Shown in pieces: positions 15,807 to 25,198 of a stretch of DNA of 64,000 bases (positions within the stretch are counted from its first letter, which is position 1; each line of letters opens with the position of its first letter). The stretch covers positions 930,001 through 994,000 of the forward strand of contig NC_009042.1 of assembly GCF_000209165.1 (NCBI RefSeq). Direction: 5' to 3'. The stretch is from Scheffersomyces stipitis CBS 6054 (lineage: Eukaryota > Ascomycota > Pichiomycetes > Serinales > Debaryomycetaceae). The notes under the pieces are model-generated. The model worked only from the letters and a program-made list of their open reading frames with translations, was not told where the DNA came from and made no database searches. The position numbers and the translations under genes were made by a program.

Positions 15807-18245
15807 ATGACGCCCAGCTTCGTGCTACCGCTCTCAGCCCTCCCTGATGCTATCATAGACAGAGTCCTCAGCTACTTAGAGGTGGCTGATCTCACCCAAT
15901 TGATCGGAAACAGCGACTTTCTCTGTGCCAATCCTGATCTCCTTGCAGCCATAGCCAGAAAGCTCCAAGCCTCAAACATCTCCTACAACAACAGAATTGC
16001 CCAGTACTCGTTTTTGCACATGTACTTGCGAACACCAACCTACATCAACAAACGCAACTTGCAATTTCTCTCCCATCGCAGAGACTTATATAGACTCGTA
16101 CAATTTGATAGAATACTTGAACGTAGAAAAGAGTGCGGAAAGGAGCTTATAGACTCAATTGTAGGTGCAATTGAATCCGGAGACGCAAACAGCTATGTTG
16201 CTGGCGGTGTAAATGTTAGAAAGGCATTCAAAACTGGTCTTGCCACTTGCATCACCATAAGTTACTATATTTGGGACTTGTCAGACATTGCTGACTTTCT
16301 TGATCTTGTACTTCTGATTGAGCCTTCATCCTTGACCTACAACTTGGAATTGGAATTTGACCCTGCCCTTCGTTACCTCATAGACCTTCAGTATATGTTA
16401 GGCTTGTGTCTGTCCCATTTGAACAAACAAACACCCGATGGATTTCAGTCACTTCTCGTATATAACCACAACCATGCGGGTGACTTTGTATTCGACATGG
16501 CTAATACCAACTTCCTAGCGTTGCAGAATGTCTGGTTCGAGAATTCCAATGTCAAAATCAAGTCTTCCTGGGGAATGACTCAGTTAAAAGATCTCAATTT
16601 GCACCCAAACAACCACGGCTATAATCTCAACCATCCTATCCGTATCCAGAAGTTCTTTCCTCAACATTTGAGAGAACTCAAACTTGGAAATTGCATTATA
16701 GGCGAAAAAACAACTAATTACCCCATACCATCCAACCTTCGCTCTATTAGTCTCAGAACCATAAGAGATGTATCTAACGAAACAACGTTTTGCAAGATTC
16801 TTCTTTTGACAAACTTGCAGAATAACCTTGAGGAATTAACAGTAGAATCCATCTACAATCAGACGAACTCACATGTGGATTTTTTTGAGTTGATTGAACC
16901 CAACGAAAATAATCTCGACACAGTAAGCTCCTTGAAAAGCCTAGAAATCTCAAGATTGAAGACTGACATCGACTTCACCAACTTCACGACTACGTCGTTG
17001 TCTCTAACAGAATCTTCGCCCGAGTTCATATCCTCTTTGCCTCGCTTCTTGACTAGTTTGAACCTTTCCAACAATAATATTCAAGACTTGTCTCAACTTG
17101 GCAAAGACATCCCCGCTACGATTGTAAAGCTTAACCTAGCCGATAACACTATCAATTGGGCATTGCATATTCCAGACTTTTCTCGTTTGGACAAGCTAAA
17201 GATTCTCAAATTGTCCAATACCCATCTTGGAGCACATTTGGCAAGTTTGAAATTTCCCGATCTGATAGTTGAGCTTTCGCTAGAAGTAAACCAGATTGTC
17301 ACATTGGAAAATGTTCGTTTTCCTAAAAGCTTGAAAGACTTGGGTGTGGGATCAAATAAAATCACTTCAGTAGGCAACAATCCCATGTTTCCTAAGGGTA
17401 TTGGCACCATACATTTCACTGAAAACAAACTCAGCGGAAGTTTCGATCTAAGCACCAACCATCTTGGAGAAGAACTCGATTTGAAAGTTCTATATTTGAA
17501 CTTCAATAGTTTCAAACATTTCAATCAAATTAAATTGCCTAGCAATCTCCGGTTGTTGAATTTTGACGATTGCAAATTTGCCAAACTTGAGAATATTCAC
17601 TTCCAGGACTCCATTGAAGAGTTGAGTTTCAGTGGCTGTACTATATCAAGTATTCAAAACGTAACTTTTGGATCCGAGTCAAGACTCAAATATTTCAATC
17701 TCTCTCAAAACAGCATTCGCAATATTGAATCGCTTAGATTACCTGATTCTATTCAGACATTTGATATCAGTTCCAACTTGATCGAGTCGATTCCAAGTCC
17801 GGATTACTTCAATTTGGACAACATTCAAGTCGTGCGTTTGACCCACAATAGACTCCGATCGGTTTCTCTTAGACTTTTCACTAAGCTCAGGGTATTAGAT
17901 TTGTCATTCAACATGATCAAGAAGCTTCTGTTGCGATTCCCGAGAAACTCTACTACCAAGTTGAATATCATCAACTTATCACATAATGAACTAACGAGCA
18001 TTTCTCCACAAGTAGTAGGTCACAATGTAGATGGCACCTATCACTCCCATTTGGTAGAGATAGACATCATCAACAACCGCATGACAACAGAAGATATAAA
18101 GAGCAAACTTGATGAGTTTCCAGCGCTCAAATGTTTCCTTGTAGGAACCACAGGAAAACAGGATCGGTTCGGCTACGAGATTGGCAAGAACCTCATCAAC
18201 GAAGGATTATGTTTAGGTAAACGAATTGATGAGTTGAGCATGTAA
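15807..18245 (+). CDS. F-box-like / leucine-rich-repeat protein
   Basis: 812 residues from ATG 15807; the longer frame upstream begins with TTG and is not used. Residues about 6-45 (LPLSALPDAIIDRVLSYLEV) look like a degenerate F-box, the Skp1-binding helix pair of SCF ubiquitin ligases. From about residue 225 to 765 there are at least 15 leucine-rich repeats of the L-x-x-L-x-L-x-x-N type, such as LTSLNLSNNNI and LRVLDLSFNMI. The protein is soluble with no signal peptide. The domain order fits a substrate adaptor, but the F-box is weak and a scaffold role is possible. I do not recognise a Saccharomyces counterpart; such proteins are numerous in CTG-clade yeasts. It is convergent with YAH1, 208 bp between stops. 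Confidence 0.75.
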   Translation: MTPSFVLPLSALPDAIIDRVLSYLEVADLTQLIGNSDFLCANPDLLAAIARKLQASNISYNNRIAQYSFLHMYLRTPTYINKRNLQFLSHRRDLYRLVQFDRILERRKECGKELIDSIVGAIESGDANSYVAGGVNVRKAFKTGLATCITISYYIWDLSDIADFLDLVLLIEPSSLTYNLELEFDPALRYLIDLQYMLGLCLSHLNKQTPDGFQSLLVYNHNHAGDFVFDMANTNFLALQNVWFENSNVKIKSSWGMTQLKDLNLHPNNHGYNLNHPIRIQKFFPQHLRELKLGNCIIGEKTTNYPIPSNLRSISLRTIRDVSNETTFCKILLLTNLQNNLEELTVESIYNQTNSHVDFFELIEPNENNLDTVSSLKSLEISRLKTDIDFTNFTTTSLSLTESSPEFISSLPRFLTSLNLSNNNIQDLSQLGKDIPATIVKLNLADNTINWALHIPDFSRLDKLKILKLSNTHLGAHLASLKFPDLIVELSLEVNQIVTLENVRFPKSLKDLGVGSNKITSVGNNPMFPKGIGTIHFTENKLSGSFDLSTNHLGEELDLKVLYLNFNSFKHFNQIKLPSNLRLLNFDDCKFAKLENIHFQDSIEELSFSGCTISSIQNVTFGSESRLKYFNLSQNSIRNIESLRLPDSIQTFDISSNLIESIPSPDYFNLDNIQVVRLTHNRLRSVSLRLFTKLRVLDLSFNMIKKLLLRFPRNSTTKLNIINLSHNELTSISPQVVGHNVDGTYHSHLVEIDIINNRMTTEDIKSKLDEFPALKCFLVGTTGKQDRFGYEIGKNLINEGLCLGKRIDELSM

Positions 18246-18453
18246 TGTTAATGTAAATAGATATGTACAAGTATACGACACTACAGATGTAATTCTGTGG
18301 TTGCAATGAATTTGCCATCTACCATTTCAGAAATGATACCAGTTCGATTGGAAAATAGCAATGGCTTCCAGTTAGAAACAAGTGACAGTTGTGAATAAAA
18401 TGATAATGCGCTAGATTGTTTATGCTTGTGAGTCAAAATCAGTAACATACACT

Positions 18454-18981
18454 TCAGTTGTTGAAGTCTCTGGATTGTAAATTTCTAGTCATGGCAGGCA
18501 AGGCTACTCTTATTCCATCCAATTCCTTCGTCATTTTGACTTGACAACCCAATCTCGAAGTTTCGGTCAATCCAAAAGCCAAATCCAACATATCGTTTTC
18601 GTCATCATCAGGCTCTGGGATCTCATCGTAGAATTCTGGGTCAACGATTATGTGGCATGTGGAACAGGCACAAGATCCACCACAAGCGCCTTCCATGTCC
18701 AAGTTATATGCCTGGGCAATGTCCAAGATGTTGTCGCCCTCAGCAACTTCGTAAGTGAACTGGCTTCCGTCTTTAGTAATGAACGTTATATGGAGCTCTT
18801 CGCCAGGATTGGGTTTGTGAATATGGCCATGGAGCAATGAAGCAGATTGGTGGAAGTTTCTAAAACCAGAAAAAGGGCTTCTGAACATCAAGTTCGAAGG
18901 ACGTATCCTTACGAGACCAGTCTGTGATCTCACGGTGTTGTTTAGCACTCTCGATGAGGCAGAAATGAAATTTCTAAACAT
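18454..18981 (-). CDS. YAH1: Mitochondrial [2Fe-2S] ferredoxin (adrenodoxin type)
   Basis: 175 residues. The N-terminal ~55 residues are basic, Ser/Arg/Phe-rich and nearly free of acidic residues, as in a mitochondrial presequence. The ferredoxin domain binds a [2Fe-2S] cluster through Cys100, Cys106, Cys109 and Cys146 (C-x5-C-x2-C-x36-C, in CGGSCACSTC and RLGCQ). The acidic stretch EIPEPDDDENDMLD is the partner-binding helix typical of adrenodoxins. In yeast Yah1 passes electrons from Arh1 to Fe-S cluster assembly and to heme A and coenzyme Q synthesis and is essential. Length fits the family. Confidence 0.96.
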   Translation of the reverse strand: MFRNFISASSRVLNNTVRSQTGLVRIRPSNLMFRSPFSGFRNFHQSASLLHGHIHKPNPGEELHITFITKDGSQFTYEVAEGDNILDIAQAYNLDMEGACGGSCACSTCHIIVDPEFYDEIPEPDDDENDMLDLAFGLTETSRLGCQVKMTKELDGIRVALPAMTRNLQSRDFNN

Positions 18982-19770
18982 TTCGTTAACTGAAAAATTC
19001 TGGTGGACTTAAAAGACTAGATTCAGAAACGTTTGATAAACAGAGTGAAAAATACAATTATGCCCGTTTGAAATGGTTATTCTCTCTATAAACACATACA
19101 GATACTACCAGGAAAGTATGAGGATGTTTCTGAACTTCAAAAGTGCAAACTTAGCTTTTCGTGAACTCTGCTCTTTCAGGTTTTCATCTAAATCTGAGCT
19201 TGACTATTACAAATTTTTTTCTGTCCTTCATCCATCAAAAATAATGCTAACTCGCTTATCGGTCCGAGAAGGACGGAGAAGGAGATAAAGATCGTGGGGA
19301 AGATTCGACTCCGAGACGGACTAGTAGAATTTGCTTATAGTGTTGTTGACGTAGTCGGTATCTACGAGAATAGAATCTTCTACTTGAATAGTTCAAGACA
19401 GTGGAATATAAATATCTAGAAAAGCACTTTTATAGAAAAATTAAGACCAACAAGAGCTGGTTGATATGTAGGTTGAAAAGCCAATATTTAATATTAATAG
19501 AAGACATTGCACAGTTTAGTCGAACTGTAGAAGAGTAATAACAAGTAAAAGTAACATCATCTAACTCTGAGAAAATCAATCAAAGTATAGCTTGGGTGGC
19601 TGCAACAGTCATTATACCCACTAGTGGTATACTAAGTATTGTTCAATCAGTCAACATGAGCAAGTATAATTCAGTACACATAAATTGTATACGTGTAGGA
19701 GCACGTACACTTCATTATACATACCTCATTAAAGTAGACTCATTCAAGAAGTAAAGAAAACATTTCATCA
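18982..19770. other. Intergenic region between YAH1 and VTI1
   Basis: This is the YAH1 promoter side and the VTI1 3' side. It holds a near-palindrome at 19613-19631 (TATACCCACTAGTGGTATA). A 71-codon frame at 19073-19288 has no family resemblance. I see no gene. Confidence 0.55.
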
Positions 19771-20598
19771 TCACCAGAACTTGCTGGCCAACACTAAGAA
19801 GATGAGCAAGATCAACACAGCAATAATGGCGTAACTTATAAACTTGTTGGCCGTCAAACGACGACTCATAGACTTCAAGGTTTGGATCGACTTGTCTACA
19901 TAAGTGTCAGCAGTCATAAGCGTATTTCTAGCTCCAGAGATCTGGTCTCTTTGTGATCTCAAGTCGTTGAGAATGTTACCTCCGATCGACTCGGTTTCAA
20001 GAGCCACTCTGTGAGAGTCCTTTAATCTTTGAGACGACCTCTCAAGCGATGCATTATTGCCCAAAAGAGTCTTTCTTTGTTGATCCTGCAAACTTCCAGG
20101 TTCTACATCGTCAGTGTATCTGCTACCAAACAATTCGTGTTTGTCCTGAGAATTCAATAACTGGTTCAACCGGCTCTTGCTGTCGTCTATCTGTGACTTA
20201 TACTGACGTATCTTGGTGTTATACGATGATCTCTGATTAGTGGGCAAGTTCTGAACTTCTATACCCATTTGGTCCAACACCTCCTGGCCCTCTTCAATAG
20301 CACCTTCTATAGCTCTTAAGTAGCTTTTTCTGGATTCTGAAATAGTTAGTAAGTCCGATTAGGTATTCATGCTATTCTACACATCTTACACAAGAAGTGC
20401 AACCCATAACGACATCACTAGCTCTCCTATTATAAAGATCACAGAATAGTCTCTATCCTGTGGAAATATAGAAAATTTCCACATCTACTATTTTTCACAC
20501 TTACCCCCCTCAACAGCCGAAATCTGTGCCAATTTGGACTTGGCTTCCAGTAACGCCAACTGGAAATCGGATTCGTACGTTTCGAAAAGATCCGACAT
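19771..20598 (-). CDS. VTI1: Qb-SNARE Vti1 (spliced)
   Basis: Exon 1 (20598-20505) encodes MSDLFETYESDFQ and ends inside a codon. Exon 2 (20336-19771) continues ESRKSYLRAIEGAIEEG, giving about 219 residues against 217 in S. cerevisiae. The N-terminal Habc-type helices are followed by the SNARE helix (about 125-190), whose central glutamine sits in LRSQRDQ. A C-terminal membrane anchor, nearly identical to the yeast one (NKFISYAIIAVLILLIFLVL), ends the protein. Vti1 works with several syntaxins in Golgi, endosome and vacuole fusion. One exon 1 codon is CTG (Ser here). A TCACGTGA site lies upstream at 20680-20687. Confidence 0.96.
20337..20504 (-). other. VTI1 intron
   Basis: The 168-nt intron starts GTAAGT, has the branch point TACTAAC near its 3' end and ends TTTCAG at 20337. 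It separates the first 31 codons from the rest. Confidence 0.9.
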
Positions 20599-20813
20599 CT
20601 TGATAGCTAAAGAACACCATCACCAATATTTAGTCCACAGCCTTTCATAAAGGAGCAACTTAACCATGAAAGTTTATTGTCACGTGATTTAATCGAAACT
20701 ACCCCATACACTATACAAAGACGACTTCTACTACTCTATCATGGATGAACCTGTGATTACTAACTAACGATATAATAGAGATGAAAAATAGAAACGGATC
20801 TTCGGCAGCCACA

Positions 20814-23800
20814 CTAAAAGTTCTTACATTCGAATTCGTCACCAGAGACATCGTCGTCGTCCTTCAACTTATATCTAGAGAAGGCATCTTTGATCTGGTC
20901 CAACAAGTCAGCATCTACAGGAGCATGGTTTGAATCGAAAGAAGTAGTAGATAATGTGGGACCAAGTTCACTTAATTCCTCTTGGAAGGCATCATTCGTA
21001 GCTAAGCCAAAGCCATTAGTAGGCAATTTCCTGGCAGCACTGAGTTTGGACTGATTTTCTTGTTCTTCTTCATCCAAATCCAAAGCATGAACTGTCAAGT
21101 TCAACAACGACTTTCCTGACTTTCTTCTCATCAAGTTTCCTGGGAAAGGACCAGACTTAGGATAGAATTGTTGCACATCATCTCCAGCCACGAGACGTTC
21201 ACTGTCGTGTAAGAAGACAGATGATCTTCTGTTGTTTGGAGTCTTGGGTGTCTTTGGAATTCTACAAGATACACCGTTGTCATGGATCCACTTGGCTACG
21301 ACAGCTGTCCAGCCACACTGGTGCGAGGCTCCTAACCCTCTTCCGGTATCAGCATCGAAATATTCGAAAAATGGAACATAGTCCTTAAAAAGAGGATCCT
21401 GGTTAAGCAACTTGTTGGTACCATTACAGGCTCTGTTTCCATTTTCATCTGGAAGGAACAAGTGCATCAATCTGTGCTGGATTTCTTGAGCACATTGGGC
21501 CAAGTTCAAGTAGTCACCCGATCCCTTAGGACACTCTACCTTCAAGTCGGGGCCGTAGTACAAGTAGAAACGCTGCAATGCTTCTACCAACAAGAAGTTT
21601 GTAGGGAACCAGATGGGGCCTCTCCAGTTAGAGTTACCACCAAACATACCCGAGTCAGATTCTCCCGGGAGATACTCTACTACATATTTTTGGCCATTCA
21701 CGTCCATTTCGAACGGATGGTCTTTGTGATATTTGGATAAAGATCTGATTCCATAAGGAGACAAGAACTCATCTTCGTTCAACATCCGGTCCAAGATGGC
21801 GATCAATCTATCCTTATCCACCAATGCTAGCAACAACCTCTCGCCTACACCACGTGTATCCATAGAAGCGATATTACGCTCAGCTATGGCTCTCCTCTTG
21901 TTTGAGAACCACTCAAGTCGCTTTTTGAAGTCTGGGAACTTGTCCAACAACTCTGGTTCTAAAGTCAAAGAAGCATAGAGAGGAATCAAACCTACCAAAG
22001 ATCTTACAGGTAACGACTGGACACTGTTGTCACTGTGGCGAATGGCATCATAGTAGAACAAGTCCTTCTCGTCCCACAACGCTGCCGAAATGCCTCCTTC
22101 TTCACGGTGGGACATGGCATCAGCAATGAGGATAAAGTGCTCAAAGAACTTGGAAGCAATATTCTGGTAAACAGGTCTAGTTTTAGCCAATTCCAACGCA
22201 ATATTCAACATCTGTAATGAGAAAAAAGCCATCCAGCCGGTAGAATCAGCCTGCTCCAAACTGCCTCCTGTGGGCAAGTCTTCCGAACGGTTGAAAACAC
22301 CAATGTTATCTAATCCCAAGAAACCTCCCGCAAAAACATTGTTACCATCAGCATCTTTACGGTTAACCCACCATGAGAAGTTCAACATCAACTTGTGGAA
22401 CACCTTCTCCAAGAAGTCAATGTCTTCCACACCATACATCTTACGTTCGATTTTGTAGATTCTATAAGCGGACCAGGCGTGAACAGGGGGATTAACATCA
22501 GAGAAATTCCATTCATATGCTGGAACCTGTCCGTTTGGATGCATGTACCATTCTCTCAACAACAAGTCAATCTGGCCCTTAGCATAGCCAGGGTCTATCA
22601 TGGCAAATGGAATGCAGTGGAAAGCCGTGTCCCATGCTGCAAAGAATGGATATTCCCATTTGTCCGGCAAGGACAAGACATCATCGATGTACAAATGAGT
22701 CCAGTCCTTGTTCCTACCGTTTGCTCTGTTGATAGGAGGCTTAGGTGTATTTGGATCACCCCTCGACCAATAATTATGAACAAAGTGGTAGTATTGCTTT
22801 GTCCATAACAATCCCGCAAATGCTTGTCTCTGAACCTGTCTCAACTCGTCACTAAGTGGCATAGGGGAAACCTTCCAATAGAAGGCATCAGCCTCATCCT
22901 GACGTCTGGAAAACACTTGGTCCAACTCGTACTCATCGATATCTTCCAAGTTACGAGTCAACTGATACCGGATGGTAACGTAGTCTCCAGGAGGAACACC
23001 GCCATTTTCTTCAAACGAGAAGAGAGCACAAGCTTTTGTTCCAAACTCTTCAGGATTGACCACACTTTTATCCTGGCCAATGATGTAGTCGTGGAATGCA
23101 TCCTTTACATATGCGTGTTTGTTAGGCTGGTTGTATAAACGCTTGGTGTTGGTCTCGTTTTCCGTGAAGAGCAACTGTGGTTCGACATCAGGAGAATGGT
23201 CAAAGTACCCTGGTGCTGGTGCAAAAACCAAATACCTCTTGCCAAACTTTGCATGATCTACTTCAATCGTGAAATCGTCGACTTTACGCAAAATGGGCTT
23301 TGCCAAGTGCGATTCGTCTGTTCCCCAGGCCCAGGTGTTTCTTAACACTAAATGGGGGATGAGGTGCAACGGAGCCGTCTCAGGGCCTCGATTGTAGGCA
23401 GTAATTCGGAAGAATAACTCTTCAGGATCATCGTCACCTTTGGCCATCTCAAAAACTACATCGAAATACTTGTTATCCTTAAAAGCGTCCGTATCAGTGA
23501 TCTCGTACTCGTCTTCCAAACGTGATCTTTTTCCATTTTCATCTACCAATTGCTTGTAAGGAAACTTTCCTTGTGGGTACTTATACAAATATTTCATGTA
23601 TGAGTGAGAAGGCGTATTGTCAAGATACCAGTACAATTCCTTGACATCTTCACCGTGGTTCCCTTGCGAGTTGGTGACACCAAAAGCCTTTTCTTTGAGA
23701 ATATCATCATGGCCGTTCCAGAGTGCCATGGACGTACAAACCAACTGTCTATCGTCACAGACCCCAGCCAAACCGTCTTCTCCCCAACGGTATGCTCTCA

Positions 23801-23957
23801 GTTTCGAGTGGTCGAATGGGAAATCCGACCAGGCGTCTCCATCATGCGAGTAATCTTCTCTCACAGTGGCCCATTGACGTTCTCCGAGATAAGGCCCCCA
23901 AGTTCTATACTTGGGATCTTTCAACCGGAGCTCTTCCTTAGTCAATCTGTTTGGCAT
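20814..23957 (-). CDS. Glycoside hydrolase family 63-like enzyme
   Basis: 1047 residues. It has no signal peptide or membrane segment, so it is probably cytosolic. That sets it apart from the ER glucosidase I (Cwh41), the standard eukaryotic GH63 member. The C-terminal half is rich in aromatic motifs of an (alpha/alpha)6 barrel: AAWDTAFHCIPFA, GGFLGLDNIGVFNRSE, NSNWRGPIWFPTN and FDADTGRGLGASHQCGWTA. These resemble the prokaryote-type GH63 branch that includes mannosylglycerate and glucosylglycerate hydrolases. Acidic residues in the WDTAF and EYFDADTG segments are candidates for the catalytic pair. The last ~130 residues are a divergent Ser/Asp-rich tail. The substrate cannot be told from sequence. 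Confidence 0.8.
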   Translation of the reverse strand: MPNRLTKEELRLKDPKYRTWGPYLGERQWATVREDYSHDGDAWSDFPFDHSKLRAYRWGEDGLAGVCDDRQLVCTSMALWNGHDDILKEKAFGVTNSQGNHGEDVKELYWYLDNTPSHSYMKYLYKYPQGKFPYKQLVDENGKRSRLEDEYEITDTDAFKDNKYFDVVFEMAKGDDDPEELFFRITAYNRGPETAPLHLIPHLVLRNTWAWGTDESHLAKPILRKVDDFTIEVDHAKFGKRYLVFAPAPGYFDHSPDVEPQLLFTENETNTKRLYNQPNKHAYVKDAFHDYIIGQDKSVVNPEEFGTKACALFSFEENGGVPPGDYVTIRYQLTRNLEDIDEYELDQVFSRRQDEADAFYWKVSPMPLSDELRQVQRQAFAGLLWTKQYYHFVHNYWSRGDPNTPKPPINRANGRNKDWTHLYIDDVLSLPDKWEYPFFAAWDTAFHCIPFAMIDPGYAKGQIDLLLREWYMHPNGQVPAYEWNFSDVNPPVHAWSAYRIYKIERKMYGVEDIDFLEKVFHKLMLNFSWWVNRKDADGNNVFAGGFLGLDNIGVFNRSEDLPTGGSLEQADSTGWMAFFSLQMLNIALELAKTRPVYQNIASKFFEHFILIADAMSHREEGGISAALWDEKDLFYYDAIRHSDNSVQSLPVRSLVGLIPLYASLTLEPELLDKFPDFKKRLEWFSNKRRAIAERNIASMDTRGVGERLLLALVDKDRLIAILDRMLNEDEFLSPYGIRSLSKYHKDHPFEMDVNGQKYVVEYLPGESDSGMFGGNSNWRGPIWFPTNFLLVEALQRFYLYYGPDLKVECPKGSGDYLNLAQCAQEIQHRLMHLFLPDENGNRACNGTNKLLNQDPLFKDYVPFFEYFDADTGRGLGASHQCGWTAVVAKWIHDNGVSCRIPKTPKTPNNRRSSVFLHDSERLVAGDDVQQFYPKSGPFPGNLMRRKSGKSLLNLTVHALDLDEEEQENQSKLSAARKLPTNGFGLATNDAFQEELSELGPTLSTTSFDSNHAPVDADLLDQIKDAFSRYKLKDDDDVSGDEFECKNF

Positions 23958-25198
23958 TATCAGCGAAAAAAAGTTTCAGATAATCCACCAGATGTGATTG
24001 AAATTGAAATTGAAATCGAAAATGCAATTGAGAGCACAAGGAACACAATCTGTAGAATTCTCGAGAAGGCAGAAGAAATACAACTAGAAGAACAACTTAT
24101 AGAACTAGAACAGCTTAAGAACAAAGAACTTACACTGTATTATAAGGGAATAGAGATTTCCATCCGGAACCAAGTCGATCGTTATCCAAGGAGTCTCCGC
24201 CTGCATCGATAAAGTACAGGAGAAAGAGGATTCCAATTCTGTGCAGTATGGAAGAGGATTGCTCCGACAGCCATGGACGGGTTGTTTCCATTACATGAGG
24301 TGAGTGGGGCGGAAGAAGGCCATTGGAGACGGTGGTTTCTATGGAGATGGGACTTGTTTTGGGTGTTTGGGGCCTTTCGGTTTTTTTTCAGCTTCTTTTG
24401 CACACCAAATTCATGAATTTTAGCAAATTGTACAGTACTCTGTGCTGGTATACTTGATGAAAATTCTACACTATTTCTACACCTGATAGTTTCATTTATT
24501 TGCCATTTCACCCCAAAACAACTTTCCAAATAATATTAACAATCTTGAAAATTTTCACAATTCCCTTACTGTTTGAATTGTAAGATTCTGACCGAATTCC
24601 ATGCTTTTCTTGTTTCCACACCCCGTTCATTGTTCTGAATTGCAATTTCACACTTTTCTCTTACACAAATCTTCCAAGCTATTTTACCGACCGGGGGCTC
24701 ATACCTTCACGCTTCTATTTTTCCTTAACTAAACTATCTACAATGAAATTTCCCCTGAGCCACATTTCCTTTGGCCACAAACCAATGTGTCGCTTAAGGA
24801 CCGATCTCACTATTCCTTATCAATGCAAGCAGAACTCCGAACTCACTGGAAATCAAATTCTGCGACCGTAGCAGTTGATCGCGATGCCTTGGGCAACTTC
24901 GGACACCGTGTTCTGCTCCACTAGCCTACATTCTCTTGTGATCTCGCCCAGGTTTGTGTCTTCGACCACGCTTCTATTATTGACTCTTTTCACGACCCTC
25001 TTTTTGTGCCCCATCTCGTTATCTATATTAGTCGATCCGAGGCTCTCAGCCATTCACTATTCCGGATGAATTCCCTATGCACTATGCGATAAGATCTCTA
25101 CTCTTGGGCATCTCTGTTTTGTAGTATTAAATCTCCTTATTAGATCATGCAATAACCCTGCTGATACTTGCTATTAAGTCACTCTTATTTATGCTATA
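23958..25198. other. Intergenic region upstream of the GH63-like gene
   Basis: 1.24 kb between the GH63 start and the end of the permease gene. It is A/T-rich with short poly-T runs (for example 24380-24388). Small frames here have no family resemblance. No gene seen. Confidence 0.55.

Noticed and set aside
23604..24212. 202-codon plus-strand frame over the start of the GH63-like gene
   Set aside because: Most of it is antisense to the well-supported GH63 coding region; the remainder is low-complexity (EIEIEIEN).
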